This document shows positions 7,687-14,078 of a stretch of DNA of 22,566 nt, piece by piece. Numbering within the stretch: the stretch's first letter is position 1; the number at the start of each line of letters is the position of its first letter. The stretch is taken from the NCBI GenBank assembly GCA_037441765.1, contig JBBIRM010000030.1, forward strand, positions 1-22,566. Reading direction: 5' to 3'. Made by a program: the position numbers and the translations under genes. The notes beneath the pieces were generated by a model. The model worked only from the letters and a program-made list of their open reading frames with translations, had not been told where the DNA came from and did not search any database. This DNA comes from JBBIRM01 sp037441765. GTDB taxonomy: Bacteria; Desulfobacterota; BSN033; UBA1163.

Positions 7687-8436
7687 ATGAGGGGAAAAGT
7701 CTACCTTGTCGGTGCAGGTCCTGGTGATCCTGGCTTAATTACGGTCAAGGGGTTGGACTGTCTGAGACATGCCGAGGTTGTTGTCTATGATCGCCTTGTT
7801 GATGAAAGACTCATTAAAGAAGCTCCTCAGAATGCAGAAAAAATATTTGTAGGTAAGGCGGTTGGGTTCCATCCAATAAGGCAAGAAGAGATTAACGAAA
7901 TTCTATTAAAAAAAGCCCGAGAAGGGAAAGTGGTAGTTAGGCTTAAGGGAGGAGATCCTTTTGTTTTAGGTAGGGGAGGGGAAGAGGCAAAATTTTTATT
8001 CCTCCATCGAATCCCCTTTGAGATTGTTCCAGGGGTTTCATCTTTTTATAGTGTACCTGCATATGCAGGGATACCGATTACCTATCGAGGGATTGCTTCA
8101 TCTTTTACAGTTTCCACAGGACATAAAGCCATAGATAAGAAAGACTGGTCAACCATCTCATGGGACAATCTATCCTCTGGAGCCGATACCCTCATTATCC
8201 TCATGGGGCTTTCTAACATGAGGCATATTATTGAACAGATAATTAAAAGTGGTAGATCCCCTTCTACCCCCATTGCGATCATCACTCATGGAACCACTTC
8301 TATGCAGCGTTGCATCACGGGGACTCTTAAGGATATAGTTGATAGGGTGGAATCAGAGAAACTTCAGCCCCCTTCTATTATAGTCATAGGAGAAGTGGTT
8401 TGGCTAAGAGAAGATTTACGCTGGTTTGATAAGTGA
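7687..8436 (+). CDS. cobA: Uroporphyrinogen-III C-methyltransferase (SUMT)
   Basis: This 249-residue enzyme has the full SUMT pattern: VYLVGAGPGDPGLITVKG at the N-terminus (SAM-binding loop), YDRLVDERL, VVVRLKGGDPFVLGRGGEE in the middle, and VPGVSSFYSVPAYAGIPITYRG. It methylates uroporphyrinogen III twice using S-adenosylmethionine to give precorrin-2, the branch point to sirohaem and cobalamin. It acts in the cytoplasm. The length matches single-domain CobA/SUMT rather than the fused CysG or HemD fusions. It lies between dsrP and the precorrin-2 dehydrogenase gene, so its likely job is sirohaem supply for the dissimilatory sulfite reductase. No clear ribosome site is visible beyond the A/G-rich GGAAG upstream. 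Confidence 0.93.
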   Translation: MRGKVYLVGAGPGDPGLITVKGLDCLRHAEVVVYDRLVDERLIKEAPQNAEKIFVGKAVGFHPIRQEEINEILLKKAREGKVVVRLKGGDPFVLGRGGEEAKFLFLHRIPFEIVPGVSSFYSVPAYAGIPITYRGIASSFTVSTGHKAIDKKDWSTISWDNLSSGADTLIILMGLSNMRHIIEQIIKSGRSPSTPIAIITHGTTSMQRCITGTLKDIVDRVESEKLQPPSIIVIGEVVWLREDLRWFDK

Positions 8437-8467
8437 ATTTTATATAAACGTCTTCGTGTCATATGTG

Positions 8468-9115
8468 ATGAAAACATCAAAGCGAAACACTTATTACCCC
8501 GCTTTCATAAATATTCATAATAAAAGATGTGTTGTAGTTGGAGGCGGAGAAGTCGCTCTCAGGAGGGCGAGAATGCTCTCCAATTGTGGGGGGAGAGTTA
8601 CGGTAATCAGTCTGAACATCCATCCAGAATTGGCCGTCCTAGCGGAAGATGGAACGATTCAACTCATGAGGAGGGAGTATCGACTCCAAGACCTTCAAGG
8701 TTCCGCCATTGTGATTGCAGCAACCGATGTGAAGGAGTTAAATAGAGAAATTGCAATTGATGCTCGAAGTTCAGGGGCCCTTGTGAATATCGTTGATGAT
8801 CCAGAACAATCGGATTTTATCGTTCCTTCCTATTTCCAAAGAGATGGGCTTATCATTGCCGTTTCGACATCGGGCAAGAGCCCAGCCCTCGCAAAGAAGA
8901 TCAGAAAGAAACTGGAAATGGATTTTGGAGAGGAATACGACGAACTTCTCTCTCTGGTTGAGGAAGTAAGGACGGAACTTAAAAGAAAGGGAGAATTATT
9001 AGACACAGAAGCCTGGCAGAGGGCTCTGGATTTAAATCTACTCATAGAGGTCTTGCGAGAAAGGGGGCGGGAAAAGGCTAAAACTATTTTAAAGGAAAGA
9101 TTAAAAATGAAATAG
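8468..9115 (+). CDS. Precorrin-2 dehydrogenase / sirohydrochlorin ferrochelatase (CysG-N/Met8-like)
   Basis: The protein has the Rossmann-type N-terminus YPAFINIHNKRCVVVGGGEVALRRARML with the NAD-binding GGGEVA loop. It continues with VIAATD and the VNIVDDPEQSDFIVPS block, followed by ISTSGKSPA-type VSTSGKSPALAKKIRKKLE. These mark the NAD-dependent precorrin-2 dehydrogenase of sirohaem synthesis, which in some organisms is also the iron chelatase. I chose the ATG at 8468 (215 residues) because the motif begins soon after it. An in-frame TTG at 8426 would overlap the SUMT gene and add 14 non-conserved residues. No strong ribosome site precedes either. Its stop codon overlaps the ribosome site of the following selenoprotein gene. 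With SUMT it converts uroporphyrinogen III towards sirohaem. Confidence 0.9.
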   Translation: MKTSKRNTYYPAFINIHNKRCVVVGGGEVALRRARMLSNCGGRVTVISLNIHPELAVLAEDGTIQLMRREYRLQDLQGSAIVIAATDVKELNREIAIDARSSGALVNIVDDPEQSDFIVPSYFQRDGLIIAVSTSGKSPALAKKIRKKLEMDFGEEYDELLSLVEEVRTELKRKGELLDTEAWQRALDLNLLIEVLRERGREKAKTILKERLKMK

Positions 9116-9119
9116 GAGG
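9114..9119 (+). promoter_or_regulatory. Ribosome binding site AGGAGG of the Sec-glutaredoxin gene
   Basis: A perfect AGGAGG lies 7 nt before the ATG at 9127 and overlaps the stop codon of the previous gene. It fixes the start upstream of the in-frame TGA. The downstream ATG at 9181, where a conventional caller would begin, has no such site. Confidence 0.9.
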
Positions 9120-9126
9120 ATTCGTT

Positions 9127-9387
9127 ATGGCAGGAGAGGAAATCAAAATCTATACAACCCCAACCTGACCCTACTGTAAGATGGCAAAAGAGTATCTTTT
9201 GCAGAAGGGTTATAGATTCACAGAGTATGATGTCACAACAGACCGAAAGGCATTGGATGAGATGGTTAGGATATCAGGCGCTCGAAGTGTCCCTGTAATA
9301 TCAGCATGTAATGAAGTGATGATCGGGTTTGATAAGAATAGGCTGGAACAGATGTTGACCTGTATTAAACAAAGAACTGAAGTATAA
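9127..9387 (+). CDS. Selenocysteine-containing glutaredoxin-like protein (UPYC active site)
   Basis: Read from the ATG at 9127 with its perfect AGGAGG, the frame is open for 86 codons if the TGA at 9166-9168 is translated. The residues before it (KIYTTPT) and after it (PYCKMAKEYL) are those of a glutaredoxin, where the usual active site is CPYC. The TGA falls exactly on the first, nucleophilic Cys, giving Sec14-Pro-Tyr-Cys17. Later family landmarks are intact: SVPV with the cis-Pro at 56, and a GFD-K near 67-70. A bacterial SECIS-like hairpin follows the TGA directly. The protein would reduce disulfides, mixed disulfides or related sulfur/selenium species with a selenol nucleophile in the cytoplasm. 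It is last in the dsr/sirohaem cluster. Small selenocysteine glutaredoxins (UxxC type) are known in anaerobic bacteria, so the family is described; the link to dsr is what stands out. A frameshift or pseudogene is unlikely because the frame is otherwise intact. Confidence 0.9.
9166..9210 (+). promoter_or_regulatory. Bacterial SECIS element (selenocysteine insertion hairpin)
   Basis: Directly after the TGA the RNA can fold into a long hairpin. ACCCT (9168-9172) pairs with AGGGT (9206-9210), then there is an A/A mismatch, then CTG (9174-9176) pairs with CAG (9202-9204). An 8-nt 5' bulge follows. CAAAAGA (9185-9191) pairs with TCTTTTG (9195-9201) around the loop GTA (9192-9194). The apical loop begins with G and lies 23 nt after the TGA, as expected for bacterial SECIS elements read by SelB. 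The structure was derived by hand; no energy was computed. Confidence 0.82.
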
Positions 9388-9391
9388 ATTT

Positions 9392-9467
9392 CAAATATAA
9401 AAATTTCAAACATTTTTATTTAGATTTTTCACTCATATGACGCTTGGATTTTGAAATTTAGAATTTG
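9392..9467. repeat. AT-rich imperfect inverted repeat between convergent genes
   Basis: CAAATATAAAAATTTCAAA (9392-9410) is mirrored by TTTGAAATTTAGAATTTG (9450-9467), leaving about 40 bp between the arms. The right arm lies inside the 3' end of uvrA. It separates the convergent Sec-glutaredoxin and uvrA genes and might act as a weak bidirectional terminator. It is AT-rich with no clean GC stem, so it looks more like a dispersed fold-back repeat. Confidence 0.5.
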
Positions 9468-12216
9468 ATCCCATTCTTTTTCTCAAGAACTGCCCTGTAT
9501 AAGATCGGGGAGAGGCCATGATCGCCTCGATGTCTCCTTCTGCGACAATTCTTCCGCCCTCTTCACCCCCCTCTGGTCCAAAGTCTATAATATAGTCGGC
9601 ACAACTGATCAGATCGAGGTTATGCTCAATCACGATGATAGAGTTTCCTTGTGAAAGAAGTTTTTGGAATGCCATCAAAAGAAGTTGGATATCATACAGA
9701 TGAAGTCCTGTAGAAGGTTCATCAAAGATAAATAGGTTTTTGCCTTTCTGTCCCTGGTGGATATAGAAGGCCAGTTTAAGACGCTGTGATTCTCCCCCAC
9801 TCAGGGTATTCGTAGATTGTCCGAGCGTGAGGTAACCCAGACCCACAGCATTTAAAGACTGAAGTTTGTTGATTATTCGAGGATGGTCTTTAAAAAAGGA
9901 CAACGCCTCCTCGACCGTCATGTTGAGGACATCTGAAATATTTTTATCTCGGTATTTGATCCTCAAAATTTCAGGTCTAAATCTCTTCCCTTCGCAGGCT
10001 TCACAGGTGATGATGACGTCTTCCAAGAACTGCATCTCCAGAACCTGAATTCCTGCCCCTTCGCATGTCTCACATCGGCCGCCTGCAGTGTTAAAGGAGA
10101 AGTGGTAAGGTTTTAATCCTGCCCTCTTTGCCTCTCTGGTATTAGCAAAGAGATCCCGAATCTCACTGAGGACTTTCATATAGGTGGCAGGGTTGGATCT
10201 CAGGCTCTTCCCGATAGGGGATTGATCCACCATGATAAGTTCATCAATCTGTTCTAAACCTTCAATCGAATCGAACGCCCCTTTTTCAAATTCCGGATCT
10301 CCGTTTCTCTTCCCACCTGCATAAAGGACATTATTGACAAGGGTCGTCTTTCCTGCCCCAGAGAGACCAGTGATACAGACCATCACGCCCAAGGGGATTT
10401 TTACATCAATTCCTTTGAGGTTATGTTCCCTGGCATTATGAATGAAGATCCAACCCTCGGGTCTTCTCCGAGAAATTCTTTGTACCATTGAGATCTCCCC
10501 TCTCAAACACTTGGCGGTAAGGGATTCATTGTGCTTCAGTAGTTGGTCTATCTCCCCCTGAAAAACCACTTGACCTCCAGCCCTTCCTGCACCTGGACCA
10601 AGATCAATAACCCAATCCGCTGCGCGTATCAGGTCTGGATCATGTTCCACCACCACAACTGTATTTCCTTCTCTTCGAAGGAGATGAAGCGCTTCTATAA
10701 GTCGATGAGTATCCCTGGGATGGAGCCCAATACTGGGTTCATCTAAGACATAAAGGGTATCGGTCAGTGATGACCCCAATGCCCTTGCAAGGGTTATTCT
10801 CTGGTATTCGCCATTGGAAAGTGTTCGTGTTTGACGTGAAAGGGTGAGGTATCCCAGGCCTACATCAACCATAAACCCTATTCGATTGTTGATTTCGTTG
10901 AGAAGACGCTGGGCTACTTTTTTTTGGAATTCCCTTAGGGTTAGGATTCTGAAAAAATTCTGGAGATCCAGAATCGAAAGGTCACAAAGTACAGCAATGT
11001 TTTTATCCCCGATTAAAACATAAACGGCCTCTTCCTTAAGTCGCGTGTTGTGGCAAGTGGGGCAGGGAGTATATGCTCTATATTTACTAAGGAAGACCCG
11101 ATAGTGAACTTTGTATCTTTTCCCTTCCATCCAATCGAAAAAACCTTTTAGTCCAATAAATTCACCTTTCCCATTAAGTAAAATATCTTTTTGATCTGGA
11201 TGGAGTTCTTTGAAGGGTTTTTGGATTGGGATTCGATATCTCCTGCAGGCTTCCCATAGATATTGATAAAGATCTTCATATGCAGGAGTATTCCAGGGAG
11301 AAAAGGGTTTCTCCTTTAATGTCTTATTTGGGTCTGGGATAACCTTCTGCCAATCGATTTCGATAATCTTGCCAAACCCCTGGCAGGTTGGACAGGCTCC
11401 GATAGGGCTATTAAAGGAGAAGAGTAGGGGTTCAGGTTCTAAAAAAGTTCTATGACAACGATTGCAGGAGAATGTTCTGTTGAAAGATAGAATTTTGCCT
11501 TCCTCGCTAACAACTTCTACTTTACCTTCCCCTAATTGAAACCCTTTCTGAACGGCCTCGGCCAACCTCGACCGCTCCTTCTCCTGAACCTTGAGTCTAT
11601 CCATAAGAATGGGCAGTGAGGTATGATCCTTGATATCTGTGGGAGAAAGATTGGTCATATCAATGACCTCTCCCTTATTCCACATTCTATAATAACCCGC
11701 CTTGATCAGATCCATTACCTTCACATCCACAGGTTCCCCTTGCCGTGGATAAACAGGACAGAGGATGGAAATCTTTTTACCTTCATATTGCCCCAGAATC
11801 TCTTCAACTACCCTTTCTGTTGTATCTCCTGATACCCTTAGATGGCATTTGGGACAGAAGACCTCTCCAATCTTTGCATAAAGTAGCCTGAGGTAATCAT
11901 AGATCTCTGAGGCTGTCCCAACAGTTGAACGAGCATTTTTAACCGTGTTTCTCTGCTCGATTGCGATGGCTGGGGGGATTCCGTGAATCGACTCCACGTC
12001 AGGCCGATCCATTTTTTGAAGGAATTGACGAGCATATGTTGAAAGTGATTCGATATAGCGCCTCTGCCCTTCTGCGAAAAGGGTGTCAAAGGCTAAGGTC
12101 GATTTGCCAGAACCAGAGACGCCGGTAATTACGGTCATCTTCTCCCTTGGGATCTGACACGATATATTTTTGAGATTGTGGGATTTGGCTCCAACGATCT
12201 CGATGTATTTTTTCAT
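9433..12216 (-). CDS. uvrA: Excinuclease ABC subunit A (UvrA), somewhat divergent
   Basis: This protein of about 927 residues has the full UvrA layout. It has Walker A GVSGSGKST (32-40), a CPKC zinc site, a DNA-binding insert, CNRC and CPTC zinc pairs, and a first signature LSNGEYQR near 468 with LDEPSIGLH. A second Walker A GLSGAGKTT lies near 617, followed by DQSPIGKS, a CETCEGAG/CEACEGKRF zinc module, and a second signature LSGGESQR with DEPSTGLH. UvrA recognises DNA damage and loads UvrB in nucleotide excision repair. Oddities are LSNGE for the usual LSGGE in the first signature, and GAGKTT where SGSGKSS is usual in the second Walker A. It could be a second UvrA paralogue. I chose the ATG at 12216 (KKYIEIVGAKSHNLKN) because the longer frame to 12240 would include the promoter. 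The last residues (about GSNSKFQNPSVI) are repeat-derived. Confidence 0.92.
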   Translation of the reverse strand: MKKYIEIVGAKSHNLKNISCQIPREKMTVITGVSGSGKSTLAFDTLFAEGQRRYIESLSTYARQFLQKMDRPDVESIHGIPPAIAIEQRNTVKNARSTVGTASEIYDYLRLLYAKIGEVFCPKCHLRVSGDTTERVVEEILGQYEGKKISILCPVYPRQGEPVDVKVMDLIKAGYYRMWNKGEVIDMTNLSPTDIKDHTSLPILMDRLKVQEKERSRLAEAVQKGFQLGEGKVEVVSEEGKILSFNRTFSCNRCHRTFLEPEPLLFSFNSPIGACPTCQGFGKIIEIDWQKVIPDPNKTLKEKPFSPWNTPAYEDLYQYLWEACRRYRIPIQKPFKELHPDQKDILLNGKGEFIGLKGFFDWMEGKRYKVHYRVFLSKYRAYTPCPTCHNTRLKEEAVYVLIGDKNIAVLCDLSILDLQNFFRILTLREFQKKVAQRLLNEINNRIGFMVDVGLGYLTLSRQTRTLSNGEYQRITLARALGSSLTDTLYVLDEPSIGLHPRDTHRLIEALHLLRREGNTVVVVEHDPDLIRAADWVIDLGPGAGRAGGQVVFQGEIDQLLKHNESLTAKCLRGEISMVQRISRRRPEGWIFIHNAREHNLKGIDVKIPLGVMVCITGLSGAGKTTLVNNVLYAGGKRNGDPEFEKGAFDSIEGLEQIDELIMVDQSPIGKSLRSNPATYMKVLSEIRDLFANTREAKRAGLKPYHFSFNTAGGRCETCEGAGIQVLEMQFLEDVIITCEACEGKRFRPEILRIKYRDKNISDVLNMTVEEALSFFKDHPRIINKLQSLNAVGLGYLTLGQSTNTLSGGESQRLKLAFYIHQGQKGKNLFIFDEPSTGLHLYDIQLLLMAFQKLLSQGNSIIVIEHNLDLISCADYIIDFGPEGGEEGGRIVAEGDIEAIMASPRSYTGQFLRKRMGSNSKFQNPSVI

Positions 12217-12223
12217 CAAAAAT

Positions 12224-12232
12224 ATTATAACA
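12224..12232 (-). promoter_or_regulatory. Extended -10 promoter of uvrA (leaderless)
   Basis: On the minus strand TGTTATAAT is a perfect extended -10 element (TGn plus TATAAT). Only 7 nt separate it from the ATG at 12216, so transcription should start at or next to the start codon. No good -35 is visible at the usual spacing. No Shine-Dalgarno sequence precedes this ATG. Confidence 0.65.
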
Positions 12233-12319
12233 CAATCCAATCTCTCTTATTCTGTACAACACTCACTGGAGGGTGGGGAATTATATGAATTAGGCATTAA
12301 TTTTATGTTAAATTTCCAT

Positions 12320-12348
12320 TTGGAAAATAGCCCATTTCGTAATATAAT
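12320..12348 (+). promoter_or_regulatory. Sigma-70 promoter of the ABC exporter genes (near-leaderless)
   Basis: TTGGAA (12320-12325), a 17-nt spacer and a perfect TATAAT (12343-12348) form a good sigma-70-type promoter. The ATG of the ATPase gene is at 12359, only 10 nt after the -10 box. The transcript would have about 3-5 untranslated bases and no room for a ribosome site. Confidence 0.68.
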
Positions 12349-12358
12349 TTTAAAAACT

Positions 12359-13330
12359 ATGAAATTTGCCATTGAAGCAGAAGGAATTTCCAAGACATTT
12401 CGATCAGGATGGTTGGGGAAGAAGAGAAAGGAAGCCCTCAAAAATATTGGACTTCAGATAGAAGAGGGGGAAATTTTTGGAATCTTAGGCCCCAATGGGG
12501 AGGGGAAGACCACGCTCCTCTCTATCCTCTCTACACTACTTCTTCCGGATCGAGGAAAGGTTCGTATTCTCGGAATCGATGTCCTACAGAATGGCCATCA
12601 GGTTAGAGAGAAGGTGAATATCTCAAGTGGAAATGCGAACTTTCTATGGAGCCTCACGGTAAAAGAGAATCTCCATTTTTATGGAATGCTTTATGGTCTG
12701 AAAGGAAAGAGGAGGGAGGAAAAGGTAGAAGGGTTGATTGAACTTTTCGATTTAAATGAGCATCGAGATGTCCCCTTTGATCGTCTCTCTACAGGGATGA
12801 AGCAGAGACTCTCTTTAGCCAAATCACTCCTCAACGATCCCGAAATTCTCTTTTTAGATGAACCTACAGTAGGACTTGACCCGGATGTGTCGGTTCGAAT
12901 CAGAGAAAAGATTCTTTCCATCCATAAAAGAGGAAAGATGACCATCCTTCTTACCACCCATAATATGAGGGAGGCTGAGTTCCTCTGCCAACGGCTGGCT
13001 TTTTTGAAGAGGGGGGAGATCCTTACGACCGGAACACCTTCTGATTTAAAACGGATGGTCCGAATCGGAGACCTCCTGAAGATAAGATATAAAGGGAAAA
13101 TCTCAGAAGATGGATTGCTCCATGCGGAGGGGGTAGTTAATTTTTCTATCTCCGAGGGTTTCTGTGAGATCGTAGTGGATGATGCAGAGAAGAGATTGGG
13201 AACCTTAATGGCCTTGCTCTCTCAAGGTGGGACAAGGATTGAAAAGGTCACACTGGGACAGACGGATTTAGAAGATGTCTTTATCGAGTTTGCAAAAGAG
13301 ACTGACTCAGATATGGGCTTTTGTATTTAA
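12359..13330 (+). CDS. ABC-2 type exporter, ATP-binding protein
   Basis: This 323-residue ABC ATPase starts MKFAIEAEGISKTFRSGW. It has Walker A GPNGEGKTT, in which the common Ala is replaced by Glu although the GxxxxGKT core is intact. A Q-loop region follows, then signature LSTGMKQRLSLAKSL, Walker B ILFLDEPTVGLD and the H-loop LTTHNM. The order and the roughly 80-residue C-terminal extension match the CcmA/NatA/DrrA-like ATPases of ABC-2 exporters. I chose the ATG at 12359 rather than the longer frame from 12170, because the domain begins here and the extra stretch covers the promoter and runs into uvrA. Its end overlaps the permease gene by 56 bp in another frame. Substrate unknown: drug, lipid, polysaccharide or lantibiotic export are all possible. 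Confidence 0.9.
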   Translation: MKFAIEAEGISKTFRSGWLGKKRKEALKNIGLQIEEGEIFGILGPNGEGKTTLLSILSTLLLPDRGKVRILGIDVLQNGHQVREKVNISSGNANFLWSLTVKENLHFYGMLYGLKGKRREEKVEGLIELFDLNEHRDVPFDRLSTGMKQRLSLAKSLLNDPEILFLDEPTVGLDPDVSVRIREKILSIHKRGKMTILLTTHNMREAEFLCQRLAFLKRGEILTTGTPSDLKRMVRIGDLLKIRYKGKISEDGLLHAEGVVNFSISEGFCEIVVDDAEKRLGTLMALLSQGGTRIEKVTLGQTDLEDVFIEFAKETDSDMGFCI

Positions 13331-14078
13331 GAATTGGATCATGACAAAGCGGAATGTCTTTAGCCTCTTTGAGATCCTTTTCTGGCCTGTGGTGGGTTTT
13401 TTCTCTGTTGGGCTTTTAACCGATTTCTTGAAGTTAAATCCAGAGATGTCTGGTTTCATACTGGTGGGGATCATTGCGATGAGCGTGATTCAGGTTTGCC
13501 AGATCGATGTGGCTTACGTCCTTCTTTATGATCTCTGGTCAAAATCAATCAAACATACCTTCATCGCTCCTGTCCACCTTTTTGATTTAATTTCAGGGGC
13601 CTGGCTGATAGGGATTATCCGATCTTTTATTGTTTTTCTACTCCTATCCTTTTTCAGTCATCTCGCTTTTGGTTTTGACTTTTTAAGGCCAGGGGTAGTA
13701 CATCTCTCCCTATTTCTTTTTGGACTTTTTCTCACCTCAGTAATTGTTGGAATGAGTGTCTGTATCCTTCTTCTTCTCTTCGGATATAAGGCAGATGTGG
13801 CCGCATGGTCTCTGACCAGCCTTATGTCTTTGATCTGTGGCATCTACTATCCAATTTCCATCTTGCCATTTCCACTAAGGGAGATTGCCCGGGGGATTCC
13901 ACTTACCTATTTCTTGGAATATTTCCGCTCCTTCTATGGATTTGGGCCAGAAATTAACCATGTCTTGATCTATGGTTTCGGTTTAACTTTTGTCTACCTC
14001 ATTCCTGAGGCTTTTCTTCTTAAAAGGGTGCTTAATCGGGCCAGGAGGATCGGTACCCTGATCAAACTTTCAGAATAA
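13275..14078 (+). CDS. ABC-2 type exporter, membrane permease
   Basis: This 267-residue membrane protein has about six hydrophobic helices, an amphipathic N-terminus (KRLTQIWAFVFKNWIMTKRN) and a GIYYPISILPFPLREIARGIPLTYFLEYFR segment. That last segment is the typical ABC-2 family block before the final helix. It forms an exporter with the ATPase encoded just upstream. The chosen ATG at 13275 lies inside the ATPase gene, giving a 56-bp overlap. A TTG at 13290 or an ATG at 13341 are alternatives, but the latter would remove the conserved N-terminal helix. The overlap suggests translational coupling. The last 9 bp overlap the convergent TIM-barrel gene, leaving no room for a terminator between them. 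Substrate unknown. Confidence 0.87.
   Translation: MSLSSLQKRLTQIWAFVFKNWIMTKRNVFSLFEILFWPVVGFFSVGLLTDFLKLNPEMSGFILVGIIAMSVIQVCQIDVAYVLLYDLWSKSIKHTFIAPVHLFDLISGAWLIGIIRSFIVFLLLSFFSHLAFGFDFLRPGVVHLSLFLFGLFLTSVIVGMSVCILLLLFGYKADVAAWSLTSLMSLICGIYYPISILPFPLREIARGIPLTYFLEYFRSFYGFGPEINHVLIYGFGLTFVYLIPEAFLLKRVLNRARRIGTLIKLSE

Noticed and set aside
9181..9387. Reading the glutaredoxin gene as a 68-residue protein starting at the ATG after the TGA
   Set aside because: That start lacks a ribosome site and cuts away the first beta strand and active site, whereas the upstream ATG has AGGAGG and the TGA sits exactly on the catalytic position with a SECIS-like hairpin behind it.
12217..12240. Eight extra N-terminal residues on UvrA
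   Set aside because: They coincide with the TATAAT box, and UvrA proteins begin with the I-x-(I/V)-x-GA motif just after the ATG at 12216.
12170..12358. Longer N-terminus for the ABC ATPase from an upstream in-frame start
   Set aside because: It would overlap uvrA and contain both promoters; the ABC domain begins at the ATG at 12359.
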